Source of the DNA: Rosenbergiella nectarea
GTDB lineage: Bacteria > Pseudomonadota > Gammaproteobacteria > Enterobacterales > Enterobacteriaceae
NCBI RefSeq assembly: GCF_900111105.1
Contig: NZ_FOGC01000017.1
Location: forward strand, 1 to 41,030
Length of the DNA: 41,030 bases
Direction: 5' to 3'
Shown here: positions 29,581 through 37,148 of the stretch, piece after piece
How positions within the stretch are numbered: the first letter of the stretch is position 1
Layout: every line of letters begins with the position of its first letter
Notes under the pieces: model-generated
Told to the model about the DNA's origin: nothing
What the model saw: the letters and a program-made list of their open reading frames with translations, nothing else
The model's database searches: none
Program-made: the position numbers and the translations under genes

Positions 29581-30687
29581 TTATTGAGCTGAAAGGTCGA
29601 TACGTACCAAACTATCAGGGCCTTTAGCGGAATAGTCTTTATTCAACTCTTGCTTCACTGTCACAAATAGCGTTTTACCCTCATCAGAGAGCAGCAGACT
29701 GTTAGGCGCCCCAGCAAAGCGCCACTGCTGTTTCACTGCGTAAGTCGTGGCATCGACACGCAGTACCTGTTTGGATTCGCGTTGACTGATATAAAGCTCG
29801 TTACGCTGTGCATTAAACTTAATGCCTAAGCTATCACCCGGAATTTTTTTGATTACTTTTCCGGATAGCTCATCAAATACATAAGTCGCTTTACCTTGCG
29901 AATTATCCGTCACAAAAAGTCGATGTGTTGCGGCATCCTCAGCAAAGTTTAAGAATAGATTCGTTTTGCTCTCACCCGTTGTCCAACGCTTCTCAATCCG
30001 ATGGCTTTTAGGATTGATCACTAAGATTTCGCCACTGCCATTCCCTGCGTAAATGCGTTGAGTGGCAGGGGAATACAGTAAACCAGTCACCCATTTTCCG
30101 GCATGTGTAATGCGGGTTTTTACGGTGAAGGTGCGCGTATCGATAACACTGATATAACCGGGGTTAGCGACTGCGCCCACATACAGCTCATTACCTACCC
30201 ACAGTAGTTCGCGAGCACCATCTGTTTCGCCTTTACTGTTCTTTTTACTGAGCGCTAAACGTTTCACCACTTTGCCGCTCTTCACGTCCACTTTCGACAC
30301 TGTGCCGTCTAGCGAGTTAGTGGTGTAGAAAAAGTCATTACCCGCTTGGCTAGCCATCCCGAAATTTTTCAAATCGGTGTGGGTTAACCCAGTAACCGCG
30401 AGGGTTGTAGGATTAACTTTATACAGTACGCCACCGTTATCATTTTTAAAGCTTTGGGCGCTCGCGACATATAGCGTTGACGAAGGACCAAAAAGTGCCA
30501 TCTCATACAATCCTTCACCAATGGCTTTTTCCTGAACCGCCGAAGAGGTGGCAACGGTAGGCGGTTTAGGTGCCGGTGGGGGTGTCATTTTTGAGGTGGA
30601 ATGAGACTGACAGCCACTGATCATTACGGTAGCAAGAGTTAATGCACTGATTAACAGGGGAGAAGACGAACGTCTGGTCGTAAACAT
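29581..30687 (-). CDS. YncE-like seven-bladed beta-propeller lipoprotein
   Basis: The 368-residue protein resembles E. coli YncE: repeated blades such as LYVASAQSFKNDNGGVLYKV, LWVGNELYVGAVANPGYISV and LFVTDNSQGKATYVFDELSG. Unlike E. coli YncE it has a lipobox (MISGC) after its signal peptide, so it should be a lipid-anchored envelope protein; a proline-rich linker (PPPAPKPPTVA) follows. It lies 75 bases after the end of a TonB-dependent receptor gene on the same strand, suggesting a role with that receptor. In E. coli yncE neighbours the receptor gene yncD/pqqU. The substrate is unknown. Its last bases are duplicated at 27741–27808. Confidence 0.85.
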   Translation of the reverse strand: MFTTRRSSSPLLISALTLATVMISGCQSHSTSKMTPPPAPKPPTVATSSAVQEKAIGEGLYEMALFGPSSTLYVASAQSFKNDNGGVLYKVNPTTLAVTGLTHTDLKNFGMASQAGNDFFYTTNSLDGTVSKVDVKSGKVVKRLALSKKNSKGETDGARELLWVGNELYVGAVANPGYISVIDTRTFTVKTRITHAGKWVTGLLYSPATQRIYAGNGSGEILVINPKSHRIEKRWTTGESKTNLFLNFAEDAATHRLFVTDNSQGKATYVFDELSGKVIKKIPGDSLGIKFNAQRNELYISQRESKQVLRVDATTYAVKQQWRFAGAPNSLLLSDEGKTLFVTVKQELNKDYSAKGPDSLVRIDLSAQ

Positions 30688-30731
30688 TTTTACTCCTTAT
30701 TCGCTAGGGTTTTACCTAGTAATAATGGGAA

Positions 30732-30756
30732 AGAGGGGGATCTGCTTCCCCCCTCT
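30732..30756. terminator. Hairpin between receptor remnant and propeller gene
   Basis: AGAGGGGG and CCCCCCTCT pair across an eight-base loop. There is no T tract, so it may be an attenuator or an mRNA-processing hairpin in a receptor–propeller operon. Confidence 0.4.
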
Positions 30757-30762
30757 AGAACA

Positions 30763-30840
30763 TTAGAAGTGATAGTTAAGATTAACGGAGTAGTTACGTG
30801 ATTCACCGTACACCACGTAATCGCTTAATAGGAGGGTAGG
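30763..30840 (-). pseudogene. TonB-dependent receptor, last ~20 codons only
   Basis: On the minus strand the frame reads SDYVVYGESRNYSVNLNYHF and stops at 30763. The pattern (YGESRN..., alternating beta residues, terminal Phe) is the last strand of an outer-membrane TonB-dependent receptor barrel. The frame loses sense after about 30826 and a phage integrase begins about 200 bases away. The receptor gene was therefore cut by the second prophage; its remainder, if kept, lies past the right end of the window. Confidence 0.75.
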
Positions 30841-30992
30841 TAGTAGCTTTTAATCTTTTTTCATCCTGAATATTCCTCTATTATACTTCATCTTTATTTT
30901 TAATCAGTCGCTTGTAGAATAATATGAGGAAATAACATTCGTTTTTATCCGGAACTTTCCTTTGCTATCCTTTTTGTTCCGTGCGATATTTT

Positions 30993-31036
30993 GTACCAAA
31001 TCCGTACCAACTACAACTTATCGGGTGTACCAAATC
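30993..31036. repeat. Three GTACCAA repeats before the second integrase
   Basis: GTACCAAATC (30993), GTACCAA (31004) and GTACCAAATC (31027) lie in the same direction within 44 bases just before the integrase start. Short direct repeats beside an integrase gene are typical arm-type binding sites. They could instead be operators for autoregulation of int. Confidence 0.5.
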
Positions 31037-31040
31037 TAGA

Positions 31041-32222
31041 ATGGCTCTTAACGATACTAAACTCAGGAATATTTTAGGTAAACCGTACAGTGGACCTGCA
31101 GAGATAACTGATGCTAATGGCCTTAGTGTAAGGATATCACCTAAAGGAGTTTTAAACTTCCAATATAGATTCCTCTGGTCTGGAAAATACCAGCGGGTAG
31201 GTATCGGCCGTTACCCTTCAGTTTCACTAAAAGACGCTCGAAACATTGCTGACGAGTTGAAAGTTCTACTTTTTTCTGGCACTGACCCGCGAATCTACTT
31301 CATAAAGACGTGCAGCTCAAGGGCAACTCTAAAGGACTGCCTTGCGTACTGGTACGAGAACTACGTAATTACGCAACTCAGGCCTAAAACACAAAACCTC
31401 TACCAATCAACGGTAATCAAGATAATGGATGGTCATTTCGCCAATGTGCCTATCGAGGATATCACCGCAAAACAATGGGTCGATTTCTTTACTAAACAAG
31501 AAAAAGTGAACCCGCGCAGGGCGAGGCAAGTCCTTAGTCAATTAAGAACGGCTATTCACTGGTGTGTGAGACGTCAACTTATATCATCTTCTTCATTATT
31601 GAATCTCTTACCTCGAGATTTTGGTTCTTCATCGAAAGTCGGAGATAGAGTTCTAACCTATAACGAGCTTGCAGAAATATGGTTAAAAATCGAAAGGAGC
31701 AGGGCATCTAGTGCGAATAAGCTCCTTCACCAAATGCTAATGCTTTGGGGAGCTAGAAACTCAGAATTGAGACTGGCAACTAAAAGTCACTTTGACCTGG
31801 AATCAATGATATGGACGATCCCGAAAGAGTTAAGCAAGATGGGTAATATCATACGCCGCCCCATATTTGAGCAGATTGAGCCTTTCGTCGAAAGAGCCAT
31901 GACTACCTACCAAGATGTATTGTTTCCCGGCGACTCGCTGACCACGCCGATTACGATATCGTCGGCTAATCGTTATATAGGGCGGATTCGTTCTGATATG
32001 GATATTGGTTACTGGAGGGCGCACGACTTCAGGCGCACACTGGCTACGCGATTATCTGAGCAGGGAGTGATGCCCCATGTCACCGAGAGGATGCTGGGGC
32101 ATGATTTGGGAGGGATAATGGCAGTCTATAATAAGCATGACTGGATTGAAGAGCAGAAGAAAGGGTACGAGCTTCACGCTGATAAGATATTCTGGCACGT
32201 CAAGAAGCTATCTTCTGCTTAG
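31041..32222 (+). CDS. int: Tyrosine integrase, P4-like with DUF4102 N terminus
   Basis: I start at ATG 31041 (MALNDTKLRNILGKPYSGPA, 393 residues), which fits the standard start of the DUF4102 arm-binding domain (LTDANGL... pattern, here ITDANGLSVRISPKG). The catalytic residues are R in WGARNSELRLA, H-x-x-R in HDFRRTLATRL, H in MLGHDLGG and Tyr in AVYNKHDW. The gene marks the left end of prophage 2. Its end overlaps the AlpA-type gene on the other strand by about 23 bases. Confidence 0.93.
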   Translation: MALNDTKLRNILGKPYSGPAEITDANGLSVRISPKGVLNFQYRFLWSGKYQRVGIGRYPSVSLKDARNIADELKVLLFSGTDPRIYFIKTCSSRATLKDCLAYWYENYVITQLRPKTQNLYQSTVIKIMDGHFANVPIEDITAKQWVDFFTKQEKVNPRRARQVLSQLRTAIHWCVRRQLISSSSLLNLLPRDFGSSSKVGDRVLTYNELAEIWLKIERSRASSANKLLHQMLMLWGARNSELRLATKSHFDLESMIWTIPKELSKMGNIIRRPIFEQIEPFVERAMTTYQDVLFPGDSLTTPITISSANRYIGRIRSDMDIGYWRAHDFRRTLATRLSEQGVMPHVTERMLGHDLGGIMAVYNKHDWIEEQKKGYELHADKIFWHVKKLSSA

Positions 32223-32394
32223 AGCCGCCGTTTGCTATCCATCTATTAACCTGATCTGGTCGGTACTGATTGGGATGTGACCTTACAGGTTCTGGGAAGC
32301 AGCATTCTTTTCTGTATCGCCACATAGTGTTAGGTGACTTGATGTTAAGTGCTGCCATAACTTCTTTTTCAGTGACTAATTGTTCAATTTGCAT
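32200..32394 (-). CDS. AlpA-type excisionase/regulator
   Basis: The 64-residue protein MQIEQLVTEKEVMAALNIKS continues with PNTMWRYRKECCFPEPV and YRPDQVNRWIANG, the winged-helix layout of AlpA/Xis proteins. Such proteins bend DNA for excision. ATG 32394 has GGAG in front; a longer frame to 32559 lacks one. It is the last gene of the long leftward operon, tail-to-tail with int. Confidence 0.85.
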   Translation of the reverse strand: MQIEQLVTEKEVMAALNIKSPNTMWRYRKECCFPEPVRSHPNQYRPDQVNRWIANGGSKQKIAS

Positions 32395-32479
32395 AGCATT
32401 CTCCTTTACCTTCCCGCAGACATGACGATGTCGCCGATTATCGGTGCGGAAGTGGGGTAGTTGATTTAAGGGTGGGGGG

Positions 32480-32647
32480 TTACTTGCTGTTAACGTGCGG
32501 GTACTTTTTAAGAATTTCTGACGCTTTGGACAAGATAACTGGGTCGATATTTTTTTCATTCCTTAGATAACTATTTATAACTTCATTTAGCGTTTCAGCT
32601 AACTCGTTTCTTTGCTTGAGCATATGCCTCTCAAGTTCGTTGTGCAT
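32480..32647 (-). CDS. Small phage protein, unknown
   Basis: The 55-residue product (MHNELERHMLKQRNELAETL...) is helical and charged. ATG 32647 follows GAGGTG. I do not recognise the family; position among early-left genes is the only clue. Confidence 0.65.
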   Translation of the reverse strand: MHNELERHMLKQRNELAETLNEVINSYLRNEKNIDPVILSKASEILKKYPHVNSK

Positions 32648-32654
32648 ATTCACC

Positions 32655-32867
32655 TCAATGGCGGTTAAAAACTTTAGCGCGGGCAATTTTCTCTGCATCT
32701 TCACGACACTCACAACAGCAATAACTTGTGCCGGGTACCGATGTTTCGCCGCAATCTCCATTCCGACATATGGCTGATGCTGGCTCAGGTCTAACTCTTC
32801 TCGCCAGTGCTGCGTTTAAGTGCTGTTCGGCTTCTGCGTCAGCTTGGTCTGCTATATCTGCGTACAT
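32655..32867 (-). CDS. TraR/DksA-type C4 zinc finger protein
   Basis: The 70-residue protein has ADIADQADAEAEQHLNAALA at its start and a four-cysteine finger (ICRNGDCG...YCCCECREDAE), as in phage and plasmid TraR-like proteins. These bind in the secondary channel of RNA polymerase and change promoter use. ATG 32867 has GAGGAAA upstream. Confidence 0.9.
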   Translation of the reverse strand: MYADIADQADAEAEQHLNAALARRVRPEPASAICRNGDCGETSVPGTSYCCCECREDAEKIARAKVFNRH

Positions 32868-32877
32868 AATGGTTTCC

Positions 32878-33204
32878 TCAATACTTGAATGTAAGGCTTG
32901 ATACTTTCCCAGCTCGGATATCTTCAACTATCGCTGATACAAATTCGTAAGGCGTATAGGAGTCAGGCATCTTTTCTTCAATAGCCATGATTTCAGATAT
33001 GGCAGCTTCGTTTCGCTTGGATATTTTCTCATCTTTTATTTCTGTGAGAACATCGATACATCCCTCACAAATTCTGATGTCATTCTTTGCTTCCACCAAG
33101 CGGTCACGACCTGCATTGTTTCCACATAGACTACAGATATCATCGGGGTCGGGCTTGTACTCTACGAACCCAAGTTTGTTATCAAAGTTAATTGTTGCCA
33201 TCAT
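32878..33204 (-). CDS. Phage protein with a ClpX-type zinc-binding domain
   Basis: The 108-residue protein contains DDICSLCGNNAGRDRLVEAK and then IRICEGCIDVL. The CxxC...CxxC pattern with the hydrophobic ICxxCIDV ending matches the N-terminal zinc-binding domain of the ClpX unfoldase, which binds adaptors and substrates. There is no ATPase part. It might capture SspB-type adaptors or interfere with ClpX, but this is inference. Its start overlaps the preceding gene (ATGA). Confidence 0.75.
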   Translation of the reverse strand: MMATINFDNKLGFVEYKPDPDDICSLCGNNAGRDRLVEAKNDIRICEGCIDVLTEIKDEKISKRNEAAISEIMAIEEKMPDSYTPYEFVSAIVEDIRAGKVSSLTFKY

Positions 33205-33365
33205 GTATTCCTTCTTACTTCACCACACACAATCTCATACTTAGGCTGAATATCTTTCATAGCATCTATCTGATGCTCGCATTGTGATTGGGTGGGGTAG
33301 ATTGTGTTATTGATGGGTAATGCTTGAGTGTTGATGATTAGGAGTAGGGTGAAGCCGATTGTCAT
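33201..33365 (-). CDS. Small secreted-looking phage protein
   Basis: Fifty-four residues: a hydrophobic start MTIGFTLLLIINTQALP, then a short part with two cysteines (QCEHQIDAM, EIVCGEV) that could form a disulphide. This suggests a small periplasmic protein with signal peptide. It is joined by ATGA overlaps to both neighbours. Function unknown. Confidence 0.7.
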   Translation of the reverse strand: MTIGFTLLLIINTQALPINNTIYPTQSQCEHQIDAMKDIQPKYEIVCGEVRRNT

Positions 33366-33580
33366 AGCAAGCCTTCATCCTCCAGTTCGTTCACAATATC
33401 CATTAGCTCGGTACCCTGAATTAAGTCAAAGGCCTCACATACCATTTCGAACATAAGTCTTTCTTGAGGGTGAGGAGATTGCCAGAATTTAAACCATTCT
33501 CGGCTAACGTATCCGTGATGCTGATAAAATCTATTAGCAAGCTCAATAGCCTGGTTAACTATTTCAATTCTACGGTCCAT
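33362..33580 (-). CDS. Small phage protein, unknown
   Basis: The 72-residue acidic protein (MDRRIEIVNQAIELANRFYQ) is mostly helical. It starts in the stop codon of the upstream gene (TAATG) and ends in an ATGA overlap with the next one. Confidence 0.75.
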   Translation of the reverse strand: MDRRIEIVNQAIELANRFYQHHGYVSREWFKFWQSPHPQERLMFEMVCEAFDLIQGTELMDIVNELEDEGLL

Positions 33581-33906
33581 TATTTACCTACCATTTTCAC
33601 TTCCGAAGCAGCGCCAATCATCGCTTTCCAGCACAATTTCGCCCGGTGAGCAGCCTCTTCGCACCCACTCATCGCTTCGCATCTCTCTAACTCATCAGTG
33701 CTTGAGTTGAATACTGATGGCTTAGATTCAAATCCAGCGATGACCATATCCTCTGTCGGCGCAATCGGGACCAGTGCATAGCCTTTTGGTATTGAATCCG
33801 CATCGCGCAGCTTGCGAAGCTCCTTTAACGTCAACCGCAATCCAATATCACCAAGCTTTCTTGTCCCTTCGATCGCTTCATTTAGTGCTTCATCTGTTAT
33901 TTTCAT
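33580..33906 (-). CDS. Lambdoid early-left protein (Ea-like), unknown function
   Basis: The 108-residue protein has the phrase PKGYALVPIAPTEDMVIAGF, which recurs in many small proteins of lambdoid early-left regions, followed by a helical EEAAHRAKLCWKAMIGA. These belong to the variable accessory genes. It is one base from the upstream stop codon. Confidence 0.8.
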   Translation of the reverse strand: MKITDEALNEAIEGTRKLGDIGLRLTLKELRKLRDADSIPKGYALVPIAPTEDMVIAGFESKPSVFNSSTDELERCEAMSGCEEAAHRAKLCWKAMIGAASEVKMVGK

Positions 33907-33907
33907 A

Positions 33908-34078
33908 TCACTTCACCTTCTTACTTGTCACACTGTAGATATAAGGCTGAACAGCATCATGCTTTGAGTTTTTATCTTTGCAGAATTCGGTAGCTGCTTT
34001 CTTGTCAGCATAAGCTGATACTATTTCCTCTCGGTTCCATACATCCCTGCGAAGACGTCTAATTACGATATGAATCAT
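33908..34078 (-). CDS. Small phage protein, unknown
   Basis: Fifty-six residues, MIHIVIRRLRRDVWNREEIV, basic at the start with a short lysine-rich end. It is joined by ATGA to the 27-residue membrane peptide upstream, and its stop lies one base before the next start, which supports that it is real. Confidence 0.7.
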   Translation of the reverse strand: MIHIVIRRLRRDVWNREEIVSAYADKKAATEFCKDKNSKHDAVQPYIYSVTSKKVK

Positions 34079-34158
34079 GTCCTGATAGTCCCTCCAATAG
34101 CCAGCATAATCAATATGAAAGCACAGATAATGCCGCGCTCTTTAATTTGCTTATCCAT
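34075..34158 (-). CDS. 27-residue membrane peptide
   Basis: MDKQIKERGIICAFILIMLA followed by IGGTIRT: a charged start and one hydrophobic helix. Both ends overlap neighbouring genes (eight bases upstream, ATGA downstream). Tiny membrane peptides are common in these operons; function unknown. Confidence 0.6.
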   Translation of the reverse strand: MDKQIKERGIICAFILIMLAIGGTIRT

Positions 34159-34366
34159 TTCTTTTTGCCGCCATATCGATAAATAAGAGCTCAGGATCGT
34201 GTAAATAACGGGTCATACACTCCGCAACGGCGTTATGCGCTTTGAGCTTGGTCATAATCACTGGGAGTACCATTGGTAATGATTTTCTATCTACGTTCCA
34301 ACCGTGGTGCTTCAATGTTCCTATAACATCATCAATAAGCTGGGCATCAGATAAAGTAACCATCAC
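34151..34366 (-). CDS. Small phage protein, unknown
   Basis: The 71-residue protein MMVTLSDAQLIDDVIGTLKH is helical. It starts with an ATGA overlap after the paralogue at 34363–34752. Family not recognised. Confidence 0.7.
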   Translation of the reverse strand: MMVTLSDAQLIDDVIGTLKHHGWNVDRKSLPMVLPVIMTKLKAHNAVAECMTRYLHDPELLFIDMAAKRNG

Positions 34367-34752
34367 TCCCCCAATCCGTTTAGGCGTTTTAACGCCTTCT
34401 CATACCACCTATGCCCATCAACTACCCCGTCTTTGTATGCGCTTACAGGGTCTTTGAAAGAAGTAAAATCCCCAGAGTAATCAGGTTTTTCTGGAAATTT
34501 AATCTCTGGCACTGGAGGGGCGGTGTAAAGTGGGTAAGCCCCAACTTCATGCTTATTACATAAAGCAGTATAGATTTTATCCTCGACATCACTATCTACA
34601 GCATATAGGACTGGCTCTGCCGTTAGTGCTACTAGGGCTATCTTGAATATATCTTCTTCATCACTACAGCCACCGTGTACTACATGGGATGCTAGCCGCG
34701 CTCTGGCGTAGTTAGCCAACTCTTCACGCTTCTCTTTTGTTAATGCAATCAT
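34363..34752 (-). CDS. Early-left phage protein, member of a tandem paralogue pair
   Basis: The 129-residue protein starts MIALTKEKREELANYARARL and has the middle phrase IALVALTAEPV and PPVPEIKFPEKPDY. The neighbour at 34777–35118 shares the start (MIAVTKEQREELISHGKELI), IALAALTVEPV and PPIPEIIFPEV. Their start regions are identical over 35 bases. Such proteins are widespread in lambdoid accessory regions without a known role. Confidence 0.8.
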   Translation of the reverse strand: MIALTKEKREELANYARARLASHVVHGGCSDEEDIFKIALVALTAEPVLYAVDSDVEDKIYTALCNKHEVGAYPLYTAPPVPEIKFPEKPDYSGDFTSFKDPVSAYKDGVVDGHRWYEKALKRLNGLGE

Positions 34753-34778
34753 TACTACTCTCCAATATAAGTTAGCCT
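34744..34778. repeat. 35-bp start-region repeat, copy 1
   Basis: The sequence from TGCAATCATTACTACTCTCC to GTTAGCCT is identical to 35110–35144. It contains the ribosome binding site (GGAG on the minus strand) and first codons of the two paralogues. It is a clear trace of tandem duplication and a likely recombination site. Confidence 0.9.
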
Positions 34779-35118
34779 ATCCTCGCCAAGCCATTAATGG
34801 CTCTCCCAGTTTGTTTATCCGTTTGATTTCATCTATACATTCCCACCATGCAACATCCCTCGCAATATCTAGCAAGCCATCAACTACCCTAGTTTTTACC
34901 TCCGGGAATATTATTTCTGGAATTGGCGGGGAAAGATAAACAGGCTCAAAGCAATCGGCTGGATTAACGGGCTCTACAGTTAGTGCTGCCAAGGCTATTT
35001 CTATAATCTTTATAGTCCTTGATGGATACATCGAATCCCCATGGTCAGATATTCTTTCAATCAACTCTTTTCCATGAGAAATTAGTTCTTCTCTCTGCTC
35101 TTTAGTCACTGCAATCAT
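34777..35118 (-). CDS. Early-left phage protein, second member of the paralogue pair
   Basis: The 113-residue protein is described with its partner above. It has diverged in the C-terminal half (DIARDVAWWECIDEIKRINK against DGVVDGHRWYEKALKRLNG), yet the order of blocks is the same. The difference suggests relaxed or changed specificity after an old duplication. Confidence 0.8.
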   Translation of the reverse strand: MIAVTKEQREELISHGKELIERISDHGDSMYPSRTIKIIEIALAALTVEPVNPADCFEPVYLSPPIPEIIFPEVKTRVVDGLLDIARDVAWWECIDEIKRINKLGEPLMAWRG

Positions 35119-35144
35119 TACTACTCTCCAATATAAGTTAGCCT
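35110..35144. repeat. 35-bp start-region repeat, copy 2
   Basis: Identical to 34744–34778; see there. Confidence 0.9.
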
Positions 35145-35159
35145 TCCTTGGCGATGGGG

Positions 35160-35567
35160 TTAGTCGCCGAAACCGCCGCGACCGTTAAGGTTGGATGTGA
35201 CGATTCCTTCAGACTGGCGCATAACCTCAGCCAACTCTTTCACCTCTTCATCACGCTTCCTTTCGCGTTCTGCCAGCATGCTTTCTGGTAACGGAGGCTT
35301 AAATGCAGCTTTGTTATTCTCGGCCCTCAACTTTCCTTGCTCGGTGTAACCTGTGTTCCAGTCCACTTCCTTTCCAGTTTTGATAATCGACATCACGTTA
35401 GCGCCAAATTTAGCTTTAGCGATTACCTCTCCCCATTGACCAGAACGGGACCAAGAAAGAGTCGATAGAGTTCTGCTGCGTAAATCGTCAGGAAAGCGTG
35501 ATAATTCTTCTCTCTGGCTAAGTGATAGGCGTGAGAATACCGCCGATTCTTTCTCGGATAAGTTCAT
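35160..35567 (-). CDS. Phage protein next to SSB, unknown
   Basis: The 135-residue charged protein MNLSEKESAVFSRLSLSQRE has a helical end rich in Arg and Glu (LAERERKRDEEVKELAEVMR) and a glycine tail. It lies downstream of ssb and erf in the same operon, so a recombination role is possible, but no motif shows this. Confidence 0.7.
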   Translation of the reverse strand: MNLSEKESAVFSRLSLSQREELSRFPDDLRSRTLSTLSWSRSGQWGEVIAKAKFGANVMSIIKTGKEVDWNTGYTEQGKLRAENNKAAFKPPLPESMLAERERKRDEEVKELAEVMRQSEGIVTSNLNGRGGFGD

Positions 35568-35611
35568 GGGTGGTCCTTAAATTAAGTGGGGATGGTGGTT
35601 ACTGCTGACTG

Positions 35612-36091
35612 CTAAAACGGGATATCTGAATCAAAATCCATCGGTGGTTCGTTTGATGAATTGGATTGCGGCATCTTCGGCTTACCCCATCCGCTATTAT
35701 CGCTTGGGCTATTATTGCCTTTAGAGTTGCCGTTATCTCGCTGCTTACCGCCAAGCATCTGCATGGTTCCGTTGATGCCTACCTGAATCTCAGTTGTATA
35801 GCGGTCGTTACCTGACTGGTCCTGCCACTTACGAGTCCGCAACTTGCCTTCTAGATAGACTTCGGAGCCTTTCCGCAGATACTCACCCGCAATTTCCGCT
35901 AGCTTCCCGCTGATTACTACGCGGTGCCACTCAGTAATCTCCTTTTGCTCACCAGTTTGCTTGTCGCGCCAGCTCTCCGATGTAGCCACTGATAGATTTG
36001 CAAAACACGCCCCTGATGGAGCGTATCTAACTTCAGGGTCTTGACCCAATCGACCCACGAGGATCATCTTATTTACGCCTTTACTAGCCAT
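35612..36091 (-). CDS. ssb: Single-stranded DNA-binding protein (phage)
   Basis: The 159-residue protein has the OB-fold start [20 protein letters not shown], the segments [12 protein letters not shown] and [19 protein letters not shown], then a glycine/asparagine-rich linker and the acidic tip MDFDSDIPF that binds partner proteins. Its start overlaps the erf stop (TAATG). It protects single strands and should load or assist the ERF annealase. Confidence 0.95.
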   Translation of the reverse strand: MASKGVNKMILVGRLGQDPEVRYAPSGACFANLSVATSESWRDKQTGEQKEITEWHRVVISGKLAEIAGEYLRKGSEVYLEGKLRTRKWQDQSGNDRYTTEIQVGINGTMQMLGGKQRDNGNSKGNNSPSDNSGWGKPKMPQSNSSNEPPMDFDSDIPF

Positions 36092-36705
36092 TACGCCGCC
36101 TTATTAAGTTCTTTTCCTCGCACCCGAAATACTTCCTCGCATTTCTTCTGGTGTTCTAGTGAATTAGCCAAACTATTCCATGCTGGCTTGTATAGTTTTT
36201 TGAGGCATTCCAAGTCAGCGCACTCTGTCGCTTGAGCGGTAAACTCAGAAAGTATCTGGTCTGATGTCAGTGGTGAAGGATGGTGAGTTTCACTATCGGC
36301 ATCCACTGCGGTTTCCTCTGTAGGTATGCAGAATGCTTGAAAGGCTGCATATTTATAAGCGATAGACATAGCTTTGTTTGTGGCCTTATCGCCACTATCC
36401 ATAGCCTCGCCGTAAGTGGTGACGGTATGAATAGAGCCATCCTCTACGCCAACGAAATCAAACTCAGCTTTAATGACAACATAAAATAATACGCCGCCAC
36501 TATTTGATGCTCTTTCTGTAACAGTCCTATCAATGATTCGAGGGAGAATTAACAGCCCATGCTTCACTAAAGATGGTGCCAGAGCGTTGTAAACCTGGTC
36601 TATTCCTCGGAACTTGAATCTTTGATGCTTGTTCTCTCCATCCTTGCTGATGCCTTTCTCTGCCATATCCTTGGCTACTGCGCTTATTGCTCTATAAACA
36701 CTCAT
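36091..36705 (-). CDS. erf: ERF-family single-strand annealing recombinase
   Basis: The 204-residue protein matches the ERF family first described in P22: [20 protein letters not shown], then [40 protein letters not shown] and [18 protein letters not shown] proteins anneal complementary strands and circularise phage genomes. It works with the SSB gene directly downstream. Upstream there is an ATGA overlap with a 50-residue gene. Confidence 0.93.
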   Translation of the reverse strand: MSVYRAISAVAKDMAEKGISKDGENKHQRFKFRGIDQVYNALAPSLVKHGLLILPRIIDRTVTERASNSGGVLFYVVIKAEFDFVGVEDGSIHTVTTYGEAMDSGDKATNKAMSIAYKYAAFQAFCIPTEETAVDADSETHHPSPLTSDQILSEFTAQATECADLECLKKLYKPAWNSLANSLEHQKKCEEVFRVRGKELNKAA

Positions 36706-36854
36706 GAGTAATTACCCTCAAACTCAGCCCCACTAATCACTGGATTATTTCTCTCGGTTGCTAGGTCGATAGCTTCGTACTGAATATCTTCAATTTCAGA
36801 CTTAACCAGAGGCATTATTTCAGCGAAAAATTCTCTATCGTTATCACGCCACAT
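36702..36854 (-). CDS. Small acidic phage protein
   Basis: Fifty residues: MWRDNDREFFAEIMPLVKSE, then a short acidic end. It overlaps erf by ATGA and the gene before it by eleven bases. It is probably part of the recombination gene set, but no family is recognised. Confidence 0.7.
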   Translation of the reverse strand: MWRDNDREFFAEIMPLVKSEIEDIQYEAIDLATERNNPVISGAEFEGNYS

Positions 36855-37032
36855 GATTACTACCTCGTAATATTTCTTTAGCCAGTAGTGAGCACATCAA
36901 TGCATGTCGCTTCGCCTCCTTCCACTCACTACCTAAGCGCCTGCATTCAATTGCACGTATTACGCAGTAGCGGCGCCACTCCTTGTGCATTGCTGGCGTT
37001 TGAGGGATTTTGCTTTGTGCTGGTAAATTCAT
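36844..37032 (-). CDS. Small basic phage protein
   Basis: The 62-residue protein MNLPAQSKIPQTPAMHKEWR is basic and helical with several cysteines. ATG 37032 has GGAGG five bases upstream, which beats the longer frame from 37068. It overlaps the next two genes. Confidence 0.7.
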   Translation of the reverse strand: MNLPAQSKIPQTPAMHKEWRRYCVIRAIECRRLGSEWKEAKRHALMCSLLAKEILRGSNHVA

Positions 37033-37148
37033 TTGGACCTCCAGAAATCCTTGATGATTAACGCGCAACCAGACAGTGAGCGAGGATAAACTCGGAACTC
37101 ACCACTGCGGAAAATGGTTATCTTTTGACGTTCTAGTGAAATTCTCAT
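37029..37148 (-). CDS. Small phage protein, 39 residues
   Basis: MRISLERQKITIFRSGEFRV, then YPRSLSGCALIIKDFWRSK. It is joined by ATGA overlaps at both ends, and carries the next gene's ribosome site in its last codons. Family not recognised. Confidence 0.65.
   Translation of the reverse strand: MRISLERQKITIFRSGEFRVYPRSLSGCALIIKDFWRSK

Larger units (their letters stand above)
29381..29652. repeat. Right copy of the ~272-bp direct repeat
   Basis: This copy starts at GTCAACGAGG (29382) and ends inside the intact beta-propeller gene. It is collinear with 27541–27812. Here the propeller end is native and the tyrB end is the stub, the mirror of the left copy. The two repeats therefore mark the borders of a 1.57-kb inserted unit holding the muramidase and its partner. 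Confidence 0.9.

Noticed and set aside
32395-32559. N-terminal extension of the AlpA-type protein
   Set aside because: The extension has no ribosome binding site, unusual composition, and is longer than the family; ATG 32394 has a proper site.
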